From: Candidatus Saccharimonadota bacterium | Lineage (GTDB): Bacteria > Patescibacteriota > Saccharimonadia > Saccharimonadales > UBA4665 | DNA: 64,000 nucleotides | Reading direction: 5' to 3' | NCBI GenBank assembly: GCA_002746885.1 | Contig: PDRS01000005.1 | Location: forward strand, 310,001-374,000 | Shown here: in pieces, positions 36,839 to 44,840 of the stretch | How positions within the stretch are numbered: position 1 is the first letter of the stretch | Layout of the letters: each line of letters opens with the position of its first letter | Program-made: the position numbers and the translations under genes | The notes under the pieces: model-generated | What the model was told of the DNA's origin: nothing | Databases searched by the model: none | Seen by the model: the letters and a program-made list of their open reading frames with translations, nothing else

Positions 36839-37594
36839 ATGATCTCCGAAGAGACAGCTCAAAAACTCCAGCAGTTACTCGCAAGTCAACCGACTTACAA
36901 GCCAAATCAGGCGGTGCAGGCGGCACTAAAAGACATCAACGTCAGTTGTTTCGTAGGAGCTACCTGCGTAGGAAAAACGACGCTCATGGACGCCCTCGTC
37001 GCATACCGGCCGCAGTATTACGGTAAAACACGTAATTTCACGAGTCGGCCGCCCCGTGCAGATGACGACCCAAAACGCTACTACTATTACGAACACAGCG
37101 ACGCGGGACTTGCCCCAGTGTTTGCGCGAATTGCCCAGCATGAAAATCTACAGCACAATATCAACCCATACAACCTGACCGTTTACGGAAGCGAGCTGGC
37201 TGACTACCCGCACCCAATGAATGTTGGCGATATTTTCAGTAGCTCCATAGATGGGTTTCGGCAGCTCGGTTTCGGCACACTTCACGTCTTTTCCGTCGTA
37301 ACAGACCCCGACGCGTGGCGCACACGTTTAGAACAGCGGTTTCCATCCGGCCACCCGCAACTCCATGCCCGCCTAGAAGAGGCCGTCGCGAGCCTGACGT
37401 GGTCACTTACCCAAACAGCTCAAGACCACGCGTGGGTCATAAATCCGCCAAATGACATTCAGGCAGCTGTCACCGCTGTAGACGCCATCATACGCGGCGA
37501 AAATGCAAGCAATCAAGCCGAAGCACAAAACCTAGCCACGGCTTGTCTGGAGCAAGCAAAGAAACTTCTAAACGACACTACGCCGTATGTATAA
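36839..37594 (+). CDS. Guanylate-kinase-like P-loop protein
   Basis: The 251-aa protein has P-loop GATCVGKTT (40-48), followed by NFTSRPPRADD, which corresponds to the GMP-binding TTRxPRxGE of guanylate kinases, and a C-terminal helix with VVTDPDAWRTRLEQR resembling the lid. An N-terminal extension of about 35 residues and a C-terminal tail of about 40 make it longer than standard Gmk (about 200 aa). The GE of the GMP motif is replaced by DD, and the lid arginines are shifted, so the substrate may differ. Function as a nucleotide kinase is likely, GMP specificity uncertain. Confidence 0.65.
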   Translation: MISEETAQKLQQLLASQPTYKPNQAVQAALKDINVSCFVGATCVGKTTLMDALVAYRPQYYGKTRNFTSRPPRADDDPKRYYYYEHSDAGLAPVFARIAQHENLQHNINPYNLTVYGSELADYPHPMNVGDIFSSSIDGFRQLGFGTLHVFSVVTDPDAWRTRLEQRFPSGHPQLHARLEEAVASLTWSLTQTAQDHAWVINPPNDIQAAVTAVDAIIRGENASNQAEAQNLATACLEQAKKLLNDTTPYV

Positions 37595-37635
37595 TAAAGC
37601 CCATAAACCACTACGAAATCACGAGGAGACTGCGC

Positions 37636-38322
37636 ATGACTAAGCCCTTTGCCGTGTTTGATATCGATGGCACGCTGATTCGCTGGCAGCTTTTCCATGC
37701 CATCGTACATACGCTCGGAAAAAACGGCTACATTTTGCGCCGCACGCACGATCGCATACGCGAAGCCCGTATGGACTGGAAAAACCGCAATGACAGCGAA
37801 GGATTTACAGCGTACGAACAGGTTCTCGTTACAGCGTATCTCGAAGCGCTTACCGCAATCCATCCAGATGACTATGCAGCGATCGTTGACGATGTATACG
37901 AAGAGTTCAAGGATCAAACATTTACCTACACGCGCGATCTTGTGCGCGACTTGAAAAAGCAAGGCTATCTGCTGTTCGCTGTTTCTGGTTCACAGCACGA
38001 AGTCGTCGAAAAAATCGCTCAGCACCACGGGTTTCATGCCGCCATCGGCGCAGAGCTAGAAGTAAAGCAAGGGGCGTTCACTGGCAAAATTCATTCGCCC
38101 GTTTTCGACAAAAAAGCCGCCCTCGACACGTTGGTCGCTCGCTTTCACGCCAGCTACGAAAACAGCTACGCCGTCGGCGACAGCAGCAGCGACATTCCGT
38201 TACTCGAAGCCGTCACGCATCCTGTCGTTTTCAACCCCGACAAAAAACTCTACGACATCGCACGCACTAAAGGCTGGCCCGTTGTCGTAGAGCGAAAAAA
38301 TGTCGTGTACAAGATTGACTGA
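37636..38322 (+). CDS. HAD-superfamily phosphatase (SerB-like subfamily)
   Basis: The 228-aa protein shows HAD motif I FDIDGTLIR (8-16), motif II AVSGSQHE near residue 116, motif III Lys in FDKKAAL, and motif IV VGDSSSDIPLLE near 181. The helical cap between motifs I and II fits the class IB (SerB/CicA) group, which acts on phosphoserine, phosphoethanolamine or lysophosphatidic acid. GAGGAG about 8 nt before ATG 37636 sets the start. It lies between two members of the palindrome family together with its two neighbours. Confidence 0.85.
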   Translation: MTKPFAVFDIDGTLIRWQLFHAIVHTLGKNGYILRRTHDRIREARMDWKNRNDSEGFTAYEQVLVTAYLEALTAIHPDDYAAIVDDVYEEFKDQTFTYTRDLVRDLKKQGYLLFAVSGSQHEVVEKIAQHHGFHAAIGAELEVKQGAFTGKIHSPVFDKKAALDTLVARFHASYENSYAVGDSSSDIPLLEAVTHPVVFNPDKKLYDIARTKGWPVVVERKNVVYKID

Positions 38323-38375
38323 GCTACCTCAAGCCTAAATTGTCATTCGCAGCAAAACATATCATAATTAACCAC

Positions 38376-39167
38376 ATGCAACAGTCGTACTGGATCAAGC
38401 AGGGCAAAGAAGCGTTCTTCGCAGATATGGCGTGGGCTCGGCCAGAAACAAAAAGAACCGCCGGCAAGTTACTCGTCGTGGGCGGACACGGCCAAAGCTT
38501 TGCCGCGCCCGCCAAAGCTCATAGGGCAGCCGAGCAGGCGGGTATTGGCAGCGTGCAGACACTCTTGCCAGATAGCCTCGAAAAAGCCCTCAGCAAAACG
38601 TTTCCAGAAACGTCATTTGCGCCTAGTCACGCAAGCGGCGGCTTTGTCGGGCGGGCACTTGCCGAGTTCACCCACGGTGCAACGTGGGCCGACGGCGTGC
38701 TCCTCGCTGGAGACTTCGGCCGCAATAGCGAAAGTCTGGCAATGCTCGAAAAATTTGCCGCAAAATACAACGGTCAGCTTAGTATTACACAAGACGCTGC
38801 GGACTTTTTCTGCACACAACCCCAAACGCTCCAGGAACGCCCCGAAACACTCCTAGTGCTCGACCTCGCGCAACTCCAAAAACTCGGACGATCTCTTCGC
38901 TTGCCATACGCATTCACCAGTAATCTTGGTATACGCGAGCTTGTTGCACAGCTGCATGAGCTCACCGTGAGCCACCAGAACCTATTCATCATCACCCAGC
39001 AGCAAAACAACTACGCTGTGGCCGTCGCAGGGAAGGTCTGCACTAGTCCAGCCGCCGAAAAAACAGACTGGCAAATCTCGCATGCCGCCTCTGCTGCAAC
39101 TTGGTGGCTGCAAAATCCCAAAAAACCATTTGAGGCTTTCGCGACATGCCTTGTCGCGTCCATGTAA
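38376..39167 (+). CDS. Ribokinase-fold protein resembling NAD(P)H-hydrate dehydratase
   Basis: At 263 aa it starts with the element seen in YjeF C-terminal (NnrD) proteins: GKLLVVGGHGQSFAAPAKAHRAA, followed by a GIGSV..LLPDSL strand. The later NxGxGD-like catalytic motif is not clear; SNLGIREL near residue 186 occupies roughly that place. It may therefore be a degenerate or inactive dehydratase. CATAAT 7 nt before ATG 38376 favours that start over TTG 38340. Palindrome copy 5 begins 3 bp after its stop. Confidence 0.55.
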   Translation: MQQSYWIKQGKEAFFADMAWARPETKRTAGKLLVVGGHGQSFAAPAKAHRAAEQAGIGSVQTLLPDSLEKALSKTFPETSFAPSHASGGFVGRALAEFTHGATWADGVLLAGDFGRNSESLAMLEKFAAKYNGQLSITQDAADFFCTQPQTLQERPETLLVLDLAQLQKLGRSLRLPYAFTSNLGIRELVAQLHELTVSHQNLFIITQQQNNYAVAVAGKVCTSPAAEKTDWQISHAASAATWWLQNPKKPFEAFATCLVASM

Positions 39168-39169
39168 GT

Positions 39170-39203
39170 TGTTTTAGATTGTACGGCCGGACAATCTAAA
39201 ACA
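39170..39203. repeat. Palindrome family copy 5, 34 bp with one mismatched pair
   Basis: Same core as the other copies, but the right arm reads CCGGAC instead of CCGTAC, giving one A/G mismatch. The outer arms (TGT and ACA) stay complementary. It lies between a stop codon and the -10 box of the next gene. Confidence 0.9.
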
Positions 39204-39217
39204 GAACTATGCGGTGC

Positions 39218-39223
39218 TATACT
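39218..39223 (+). promoter_or_regulatory. Extended -10 box (TGC-TATACT), 6 nt before ATG at 39230
   Basis: Predicts a leaderless mRNA. Palindrome copy 5 occupies the place where a -35 box would be. Confidence 0.65.
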
Positions 39224-39229
39224 GTGCAG

Positions 39230-39496
39230 ATGACACAAAGAAAACGCCGCAACGACAAACTTGTCGACAAATGGAGTTTTGTACACATCGCATGTAGCGG
39301 CGCATTAGCATGGCTATTCGGTCCGCTCGCCGCGTTTGTCATCGTCACGCTCTGGGAACCCTTTGAGGTTCTCGTGCTTTCGCCGCTACTCGCAAAGGTG
39401 CATGTACATTTTGGCTACGAGGCATGGCGCAACTCGCTTTCCGACATTGCGTTCAATACGCTTGGTATTCTCCTTGTCATGCTCGCCACGCGCTAA
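39230..39496 (+). CDS. Small membrane protein, two helices
   Basis: The 88-aa protein has a basic N-terminus (MTQRKRRNDK) and two hydrophobic helices (about 22-42 and 70-86), with WEPFEVLVLSPLL between. I do not recognise a family. The aromatic-acidic WEPFE segment and the SLSDIAFNTLGILLVM ending resemble short VanZ-like membrane proteins, but this is only an impression. The start is fixed by a -10 box at exactly 6 nt. Confidence 0.6.
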   Translation: MTQRKRRNDKLVDKWSFVHIACSGALAWLFGPLAAFVIVTLWEPFEVLVLSPLLAKVHVHFGYEAWRNSLSDIAFNTLGILLVMLATR

Positions 39497-39533
39497 CTGC
39501 ACGAAAAAACGCAAGTTGCGCAGACAAAAGTGT

Positions 39534-39539
39534 TATAAT
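39534..39539 (+). promoter_or_regulatory. Extended -10 box (TGT-TATAAT), 7 nt before ATG at 39547
   Basis: Predicts a leaderless mRNA. Confidence 0.65.
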
Positions 39540-39546
39540 AACTTCC

Positions 39547-40212
39547 ATGAAAACAGTTCTCATTACTGGTGCAAGCGACGGTTTGGGCTTTGCGACCGCC
39601 CAAAAACTCCTCGAAAAAGGGTATGCCGTCTTTTCGCTGTCTCGCTCAAAGCCAAGCGACGACAGGATTACCCACATTTCACTTGACCTAACCGATGAAT
39701 CGTCTATCGAAAACGCCGCAAAACAAGTTTTGGAACTCGAGAGCCCAATCACGGCTTTGGTAAATTGCGCCGGCATTATGTCTCGGTTTGACCGCACGAA
39801 CGAAAAGCAGTTTAGCGACATCGTGCGCGTGTACGCAACCAACATCATGGGTGCGATCTATCTTGTGCACCTCTTGCTCGACAGAATCATCGAAGACGAA
39901 GCCGATATCATCAACATCGCTTCTACGGCCGGCACGAAAGGCTCTGCAAACGAGCCAGTTTACGCGAGTTCAAAGTGGGCAATGCGCGGCTACACAAAGT
40001 CGCTGCAAGAACTGTGCAAGGGCAAAAAATCACGAGCCATCAGTTTTTGCCCAGGCGGCATGCGCAACAACATGCTCGAAAAAATTACTGGCGAGTCACT
40101 GCCTGACCCAGAAAACTGGATGCCCGTAGAAATCATTGCCGACAAACTGGTGCATATCATCGAAACACCGAAACAAGCCGAAGTGAGCGAGATCATCATA
40201 AACAGAAAATAG
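39547..40212 (+). CDS. Short-chain dehydrogenase/reductase
   Basis: This classical SDR (221 aa) has the cofactor loop TGASDGLG (7-14), NCAG near 79, and the catalytic Ser and YASSK (Tyr near 143, Lys four residues later) in the expected spacing. The absence of an acidic residue after strand 2 and the presence of SLSRSKP suggest NADPH. The substrate is unknown. ATG 39547 is chosen because TATAAT lies 7 nt upstream; longer frames run over the previous gene. Confidence 0.88.
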   Translation: MKTVLITGASDGLGFATAQKLLEKGYAVFSLSRSKPSDDRITHISLDLTDESSIENAAKQVLELESPITALVNCAGIMSRFDRTNEKQFSDIVRVYATNIMGAIYLVHLLLDRIIEDEADIINIASTAGTKGSANEPVYASSKWAMRGYTKSLQELCKGKKSRAISFCPGGMRNNMLEKITGESLPDPENWMPVEIIADKLVHIIETPKQAEVSEIIINRK

Positions 40213-40263
40213 GGGCAAACACTCCGCCACCAAGCCGCTGGCAACTTTCGGGCTGCGGGTCCG

Positions 40264-40284
40264 GGGAGCGCCACTGGCGCTCCC
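40264..40284. repeat. Perfect 9-bp hairpin
   Basis: GGGAGCGCC, loop ACT, GGCGCTCCC. It follows the SDR gene by about 50 bp without a T-run. Confidence 0.5.
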
Positions 40285-40306
40285 GTTCAAGTCCCATGCT
40301 CAGACC

Positions 40307-40344
40307 AAAGACAAAACGCCGCTTTTCAGCGACGTTCTGTCTTT
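40307..40344 (-). terminator. Strong hairpin directly at the tRNA-Leu 3' end
   Basis: On the minus strand a fully paired 17-bp stem (two G-U) with a GAAA loop starts at the final A of the encoded CCA. Its descending arm contains the U-rich stretch GUUUUGUCUUU. It acts as terminator and/or processing signal. Confidence 0.75.
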
Positions 40345-40430
40345 GGTGGGCGAGGAGGGACTTGAACCCTCACATTCTTACGAATACAAGATTTTGAGTC
40401 TAGCGCGTCTACCAATTCCGCCACTCGCCC
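40344..40430 (-). tRNA. tRNA-Leu (CAA anticodon), CCA encoded
   Basis: 87 nt including CCA. The acceptor stem GGGCGAG pairs with CTCGCCC, the anticodon loop CTCAAAA gives CAA, the variable arm is long (class II), and the T-loop is GGTTCAAGTCC. Confidence 0.95.
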
Positions 40431-40473
40431 AACCGCCACAAGCATTATCATGGCTATCAGGGGTGTATTGTAC

Positions 40474-40479
40474 TATACT
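40474..40479 (+). promoter_or_regulatory. -10 box (TATACT) upstream of the sortase gene
   Basis: Five nt downstream is an ATG that opens a four-codon frame (MKRE, stop at 40497-40499); the sortase ATG follows 43 nt after that ATG. Possibly a leaderless mini-ORF in the leader. Confidence 0.4.
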
Positions 40480-40527
40480 TGTACATGAAACGCGAGTAAG
40501 CAATAGCCTACTGGTGTGTATAAGCGT

Positions 40528-41895
40528 ATGAGTACAAATCCACTATTTCCAGACAACCCCGCACGACCAGCCCCAGCTGACGCTGCGGCCATGGAGATTA
40601 TTCGCAACAAGGTGGCGCGCGCATATGGCGAAGAACCATCAGCAAAAGCAGAGCTGCAAGAAATGAAACCCAGCCGCCACCCTAGCAAGCACCAGCTGTT
40701 TCTTCAGGGGCTAGCCGCAGCAGGGAAGAGCCTGGCAGACATCCAAACCGAGTGGCACGCGTACTACACCCGTTTGCCCGAGCAAGAAAAGCACGAGGTC
40801 TGGCAAGAGTTTTATGCAGCCAATGAGCACACACCATACCAAAAACTCTTTCAGAAACAAACCCCCGTAGCATCACGCAGCCGCATACCAGCGCCAACAC
40901 CGCAGCCGCCGACACAAGAGCCAGCAACAGACGCACGCGTAACCACGAGCGAGCAGGGTGTTATCATCGGCGACCACGCCACCCTCAGACAAAAACCCAA
41001 CAAACCAAAAAAACAAAAACCCAGTCATCTAGCTAAGGTAAAGAAAAAAACCGGCCAAGCGGTCCGTAAAACCAAGGTTGGAAACAAAGTTCTCAACTCA
41101 CAGACGGCCGAAGCAACTCGACGTATCAAAACCCGTATTCAACACAAAGTGAGCGCTGGCGGCAAACTAGACACACGCCACCACGTACAGTCGCTGCTGT
41201 TCGGACTCGGTATGGGCAGTATCGTATTATTAGTCCTTCTCTTTGGGTTTCTCAACGAATTTATCATTACGCCGTTTGTGCAGCCAAGCAGCAAAGTCAG
41301 CGGCATGCCCATCATTGTCAGCAATATCTCGCCAGAGCAGGCCGCCAATCCAACTATCATCGTTTCGAAAATAAACATCCAGATCCCCGTAGATTTCAAC
41401 CTCACCAGCAGCGCCGAAGCAGCCGTTCAGGCCTCGCTCGAAAATGGCGTCGTACACTATCCCAGCACGGTAAAACCCGGCCAAAACGGCAACAGTGCAT
41501 ACTTCGGACATTCCAGCCAAAACATTTTTAACAGCGGCAAATACAAGTTCGCCTTCGTGCGACTGCGCGAACTCACCACGGGCGATGTATTCACCGTCTT
41601 GTATAATGGCAAGGTTTATTCCTACGAGGTGTTCGCAAAAGAAATCGTTCCACCGACCCAGGTTAGTGTACTAAACGACACCAAAGGCGAGGTAGCAACC
41701 GCCGTTCTTATTACGTGCGATCCGCCTGGGTTCAGTACAAACCGTCTCGTTGTATGGGGCAAACAGATTAGTCCAAGCGTGACATCAAACACTGCACCTA
41801 CTACCGCACCCACCGTCGCAGAGCCCACCGAAATCACCAGCAACGGTCCCACGCTGTGGACGCGCATGTGGCGCGGCATCCAGTTCTGGAACTAG
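40528..41895 (+). CDS. Sortase with long cytoplasmic N-terminal region
   Basis: The 455-aa protein has about 215 residues of charged, Pro/Lys-rich sequence, one membrane helix (about 228-250), then a sortase domain. The catalytic triad is His328 in FGHSS, Cys397 in ITCDPPG and Arg406 in TNRLVVW, closest to class D/E sortases. It anchors LPxTG-like surface proteins to cell wall or pili. The N-terminal region is far longer than in ordinary sortases and may bind cytoplasmic partners. ATG 40528 is preferred; GTG 40516 is also in frame. Surface-protein candidates follow it. Confidence 0.85.
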   Translation: MSTNPLFPDNPARPAPADAAAMEIIRNKVARAYGEEPSAKAELQEMKPSRHPSKHQLFLQGLAAAGKSLADIQTEWHAYYTRLPEQEKHEVWQEFYAANEHTPYQKLFQKQTPVASRSRIPAPTPQPPTQEPATDARVTTSEQGVIIGDHATLRQKPNKPKKQKPSHLAKVKKKTGQAVRKTKVGNKVLNSQTAEATRRIKTRIQHKVSAGGKLDTRHHVQSLLFGLGMGSIVLLVLLFGFLNEFIITPFVQPSSKVSGMPIIVSNISPEQAANPTIIVSKINIQIPVDFNLTSSAEAAVQASLENGVVHYPSTVKPGQNGNSAYFGHSSQNIFNSGKYKFAFVRLRELTTGDVFTVLYNGKVYSYEVFAKEIVPPTQVSVLNDTKGEVATAVLITCDPPGFSTNRLVVWGKQISPSVTSNTAPTTAPTVAEPTEITSNGPTLWTRMWRGIQFWN

Positions 41896-41922
41896 ACAAC
41901 CTGTAGCGGCAACTAGAGTAGA

Positions 41923-43419
41923 TCAGGGTAATATGTACGCTGTTTGCGCCAGCTCAGGCGCACCGCTACCCGACGACCGCACAGTGTACCCATAGCGATA
42001 ATCTGGCGCAAAAAACACGCCATATTCGGGTAAACCTGGCTGCAAAACACGCCGATTTATATTGTCGTATTCATACACCACTACTTTGCCAGCAGAGATA
42101 TAGCTCAGCCGATCGCCATCCATCCAAGTCGCATGCTCTTGCGGTGGATCGATGGCGTCAATTGCTTTGTATAGATAAGTATCATCCTGTTCAAGATCAT
42201 ACACAGCATGGTTTTGGCGATTCGCCGCTACAATAAACCGCGCATTGGCCGAAAACGCAACGTACTGCGGAGAAACGAGCCTGAGAAACCGAAATGGATG
42301 CGGCGTATCCGTCGGCCTCGCGAGAACAGCATCGAGCGGATTGCGAAATACATACACGCCCTTGAGCGCACTGGAACCCGCCACTACGTACCATTTGCCT
42401 TCATACTGCGCAATATCAAGCACATACCGTTCCGCCACCGGCAACTGCCGCAACATGCTACTGCGCGTCCCTTGCTGAAGCACGACCGAAACACTCCCCG
42501 TCTTTGGCGTGCCGCCGAGCGGAGCATCAGTGACATACAACACCGTGTCATCGCCGTACGTCTTGTAAGCAAAAACTCTGTTAAGCTGAAGCGAAGTGGG
42601 CGGCTCACCGCCTAATCGAGCTGTTCGTAATCCTTTGGTTTCAGTGTTATACACATAGAACTTATCGTACTTTTTGTCAAAAAAGTGCACTTGGTCAGTC
42701 GGCTGAAGCTGCAGTTCACGGGTAACGTTTCGTACCTGCGTACCCGCACGATCCATCACGATATATTCTTGCGCAGCAGAGCCCTCAGCCGTAAACGACC
42801 TGAGTGTCAAAAAATGGCGTTCATCGCTCGACCATTCCACGACTTTCCATGATTGAACAGAGTCCGCCACCGTGAAAACACTCGATTCTATCGACACGGT
42901 TTCGCTACTTAAGTCCTTGTTGTTGCGCAAATCTATAACCTGTATTTGACTCGGAGCCGCGACCTCGGAACCAACTAGCCAGCGACGACTCGGGCTTTGT
43001 GTCAAAAACGCAAGTTGACCAGTGAACGAAAGTGTATTTGTTGTTTTCAGTTTGTTCGGAAAGAGAATAGGGTAATCAAACCGCTGAACATCTCCGCCGA
43101 CAACAGTGATGGTACGCTTCCAATCTTGATAGCCTGTGCGCGAGACACGAAACGCATATTCTCCGCTCTGTAAATTGATCTTGCCGTTGGTCCGAAAGGA
43201 CCGCTCTACGCCATCAATGAAAACATCAGCACCTTTCGGTTGGCTCGAAACAAATACTAAACCGCAGCGATTAACCGTTCCATCTCTACTAAAGCAGTAG
43301 CCGTCAGTTTGTTTCAAAAGCACCCAACTCAAGAGCGCGATCGCGATGCCAATAAGACAATAGCTCGTAATGAGAAACGCGCGATGAAAACGTTCTTTCC
43401 GCGGGTTAAGAAAATCCAT
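41923..43419 (-). CDS. Membrane-anchored PEGA-domain protein with beta-propeller-like region
   Basis: The 498-aa protein has an N-terminal helix (about 15-36) and a cysteine pair just outside it, then a PEGA domain (about 53-120, VSSQPKGADVFIDG and LQSGEYAFRVSRTGYQDW), then about 370 residues of repeating beta strands with WD40/TolB-like blade patterns (VEWSSDERHFLTL, VAFSANARFIVAANR, ATWMDGDRLSYIS). Such proteins are extracellular and common in CPR genomes; a role in surface attachment or wall interaction is inferred. TATACT lies 10 nt before ATG 43419. Confidence 0.78.
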   Translation of the reverse strand: MDFLNPRKERFHRAFLITSYCLIGIAIALLSWVLLKQTDGYCFSRDGTVNRCGLVFVSSQPKGADVFIDGVERSFRTNGKINLQSGEYAFRVSRTGYQDWKRTITVVGGDVQRFDYPILFPNKLKTTNTLSFTGQLAFLTQSPSRRWLVGSEVAAPSQIQVIDLRNNKDLSSETVSIESSVFTVADSVQSWKVVEWSSDERHFLTLRSFTAEGSAAQEYIVMDRAGTQVRNVTRELQLQPTDQVHFFDKKYDKFYVYNTETKGLRTARLGGEPPTSLQLNRVFAYKTYGDDTVLYVTDAPLGGTPKTGSVSVVLQQGTRSSMLRQLPVAERYVLDIAQYEGKWYVVAGSSALKGVYVFRNPLDAVLARPTDTPHPFRFLRLVSPQYVAFSANARFIVAANRQNHAVYDLEQDDTYLYKAIDAIDPPQEHATWMDGDRLSYISAGKVVVYEYDNINRRVLQPGLPEYGVFFAPDYRYGYTVRSSGSGAPELAQTAYILP

Positions 43420-43429
43420 AGCACGTTTT

Positions 43430-43435
43430 AGTATA
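43430..43435 (-). promoter_or_regulatory. -10 box (TATACT) of the PEGA gene
   Basis: Ten nt before the ATG, so the leader would be 3-4 nt. Confidence 0.5.
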
Positions 43436-43617
43436 CCGCAACTCCACGCGAGGTCATCGAATATTCGACCACGAATGAGTCGCAATGACAAAAACATCAG
43501 TAGACACACCTGCAGCCCCGACAAACGTACCGTAGCACCTAAACCGCTTGCGTTTCGAAGAGCAAAAGCGGTATGATGTAAGAAATAGACCTATCAGGCG
43601 AGAGGAAGCCAAACAAT

Positions 43618-44697
43618 ATGGGAAAAGCAGTCGTCCAGCTCAACGGCACAGCATACGATGCAGGTACCGGTCAACGGATAGCTGACATTTCGCCAGCACG
43701 CGGCGCGCAGCGAACAGCCCCAGCCCAAAAGCCAAAACGCACAGCTGCCGCAAAGACCGCTTCTGCCGCCTCTGCCACAAGACAGCGAAAACCGGCAGCC
43801 CACACGAAGCACCGCGCGACACAGTCATCAAAAACGCTCATGCGCCACGCCGTCAAAAAACCTGCCAGCAGCACAAAAAAACAACTGCACGTTCAGCACG
43901 AGTTAACTCATACCACACAACACGCCCCCGTCGTAAAACAAACCGCTGCGCACGTGGACGCAGCTCGGTTGCACCGCGCTCAGCAGGTTGAAAAAGATCA
44001 CCAGGTACGCCGTTTTCACAGCCCAGCACCTATTCCAGTTACATTTACTGACCTCGCCGTACAAACAAGCCCCAACGATCCTACTGAACCCGCAGACCCA
44101 GCTCCAGATATTCCGCCACCAGCACCTATTCCCGACGAGAAACAGAAACAGCAACCTCACGACATGTTTGAGCAGGCAATCGCAAACGCAACGCATTACG
44201 TCGACATTGCTGCCCACAAAGCACATTTTAGAAAAAAAGCTCGCCGGCATGTCGCCGCGATGAGCGCTGGCATAGTGAGCCTGCTTCTTATTGGCGGATT
44301 CTTGGCGTATGCCAACATACCGAGCGTTCAGGTACGCGTGGCTGGAGTGGTCGCAGGCGTCTCAACACGGCTACCCGACTTCAGAGCGGCTGGTTTTACA
44401 TACGATAGCGTCTCGGGAGAAAATGAACGAATTGTGTATAACTTTCACAGCGAGCTCGCGCCATATCAGCTCATCGAGCAGCAAACAAACTGGAACGGCA
44501 AGCAGATGATACACCATGTTTCTTCTGTTGCAGCAAATGGGCGACCAAACTACACCCAGCTTACCGCTGGCAACATAATGGTGTACAAATTCAGCGATAC
44601 TCATGCAACATGGGTCAAAGACGGCATATGGTACCAAGCGCACGGCGACCAGCCCCTCAGCGACGATCAAATCCGCGCCCTCGTGGAAAACAGCTAG
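43618..44697 (+). CDS. Single-pass membrane protein with disordered cytoplasmic region
   Basis: This 359-aa protein is not a family I can name. Residues 1-210 are low-complexity (Ala, Lys, His, Pro, Gln) and basic; a helix (about 218-240) is followed by an extracytoplasmic domain of about 120 residues with the pattern FTYDSVSGENERIVYNF and YKFSDTHATWVKDG. The same plan (long basic inside, helix, compact outside) is seen in the neighbouring sortase and DUF3048 proteins. GAGAGGAAG precedes the ATG and TATGAT lies further upstream. Probably an envelope protein. Confidence 0.65.
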   Translation: MGKAVVQLNGTAYDAGTGQRIADISPARGAQRTAPAQKPKRTAAAKTASAASATRQRKPAAHTKHRATQSSKTLMRHAVKKPASSTKKQLHVQHELTHTTQHAPVVKQTAAHVDAARLHRAQQVEKDHQVRRFHSPAPIPVTFTDLAVQTSPNDPTEPADPAPDIPPPAPIPDEKQKQQPHDMFEQAIANATHYVDIAAHKAHFRKKARRHVAAMSAGIVSLLLIGGFLAYANIPSVQVRVAGVVAGVSTRLPDFRAAGFTYDSVSGENERIVYNFHSELAPYQLIEQQTNWNGKQMIHHVSSVAANGRPNYTQLTAGNIMVYKFSDTHATWVKDGIWYQAHGDQPLSDDQIRALVENS

Positions 44698-44828
44698 CGT
44701 AAACGGCGCATGGGCGCCCGAAGCCAAACGGCAAGCACATAGCGAGCAGTCGAACGGCGCACAAAACCAGTTTTTGGCGAGCAGCAAAAGGGAAGTATCA
44801 GACACTAGGAGAGAACGACCTTCCTCTG

Positions 44829-44834
44829 TATACT
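44829..44834 (+). promoter_or_regulatory. -10 box (TATACT), 6 nt before gltX ATG
   Basis: Predicts a leaderless gltX mRNA. Confidence 0.65.
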
Positions 44835-44840
44835 AAAGCC

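Noticed and set aside
40213..40306. tRNA-like T-arm (GTTCAAGTCCC) beside tRNA-Leu
   Set aside because: The flanking bases cannot form a T-stem or acceptor; only a separate 9-bp hairpin is supported.
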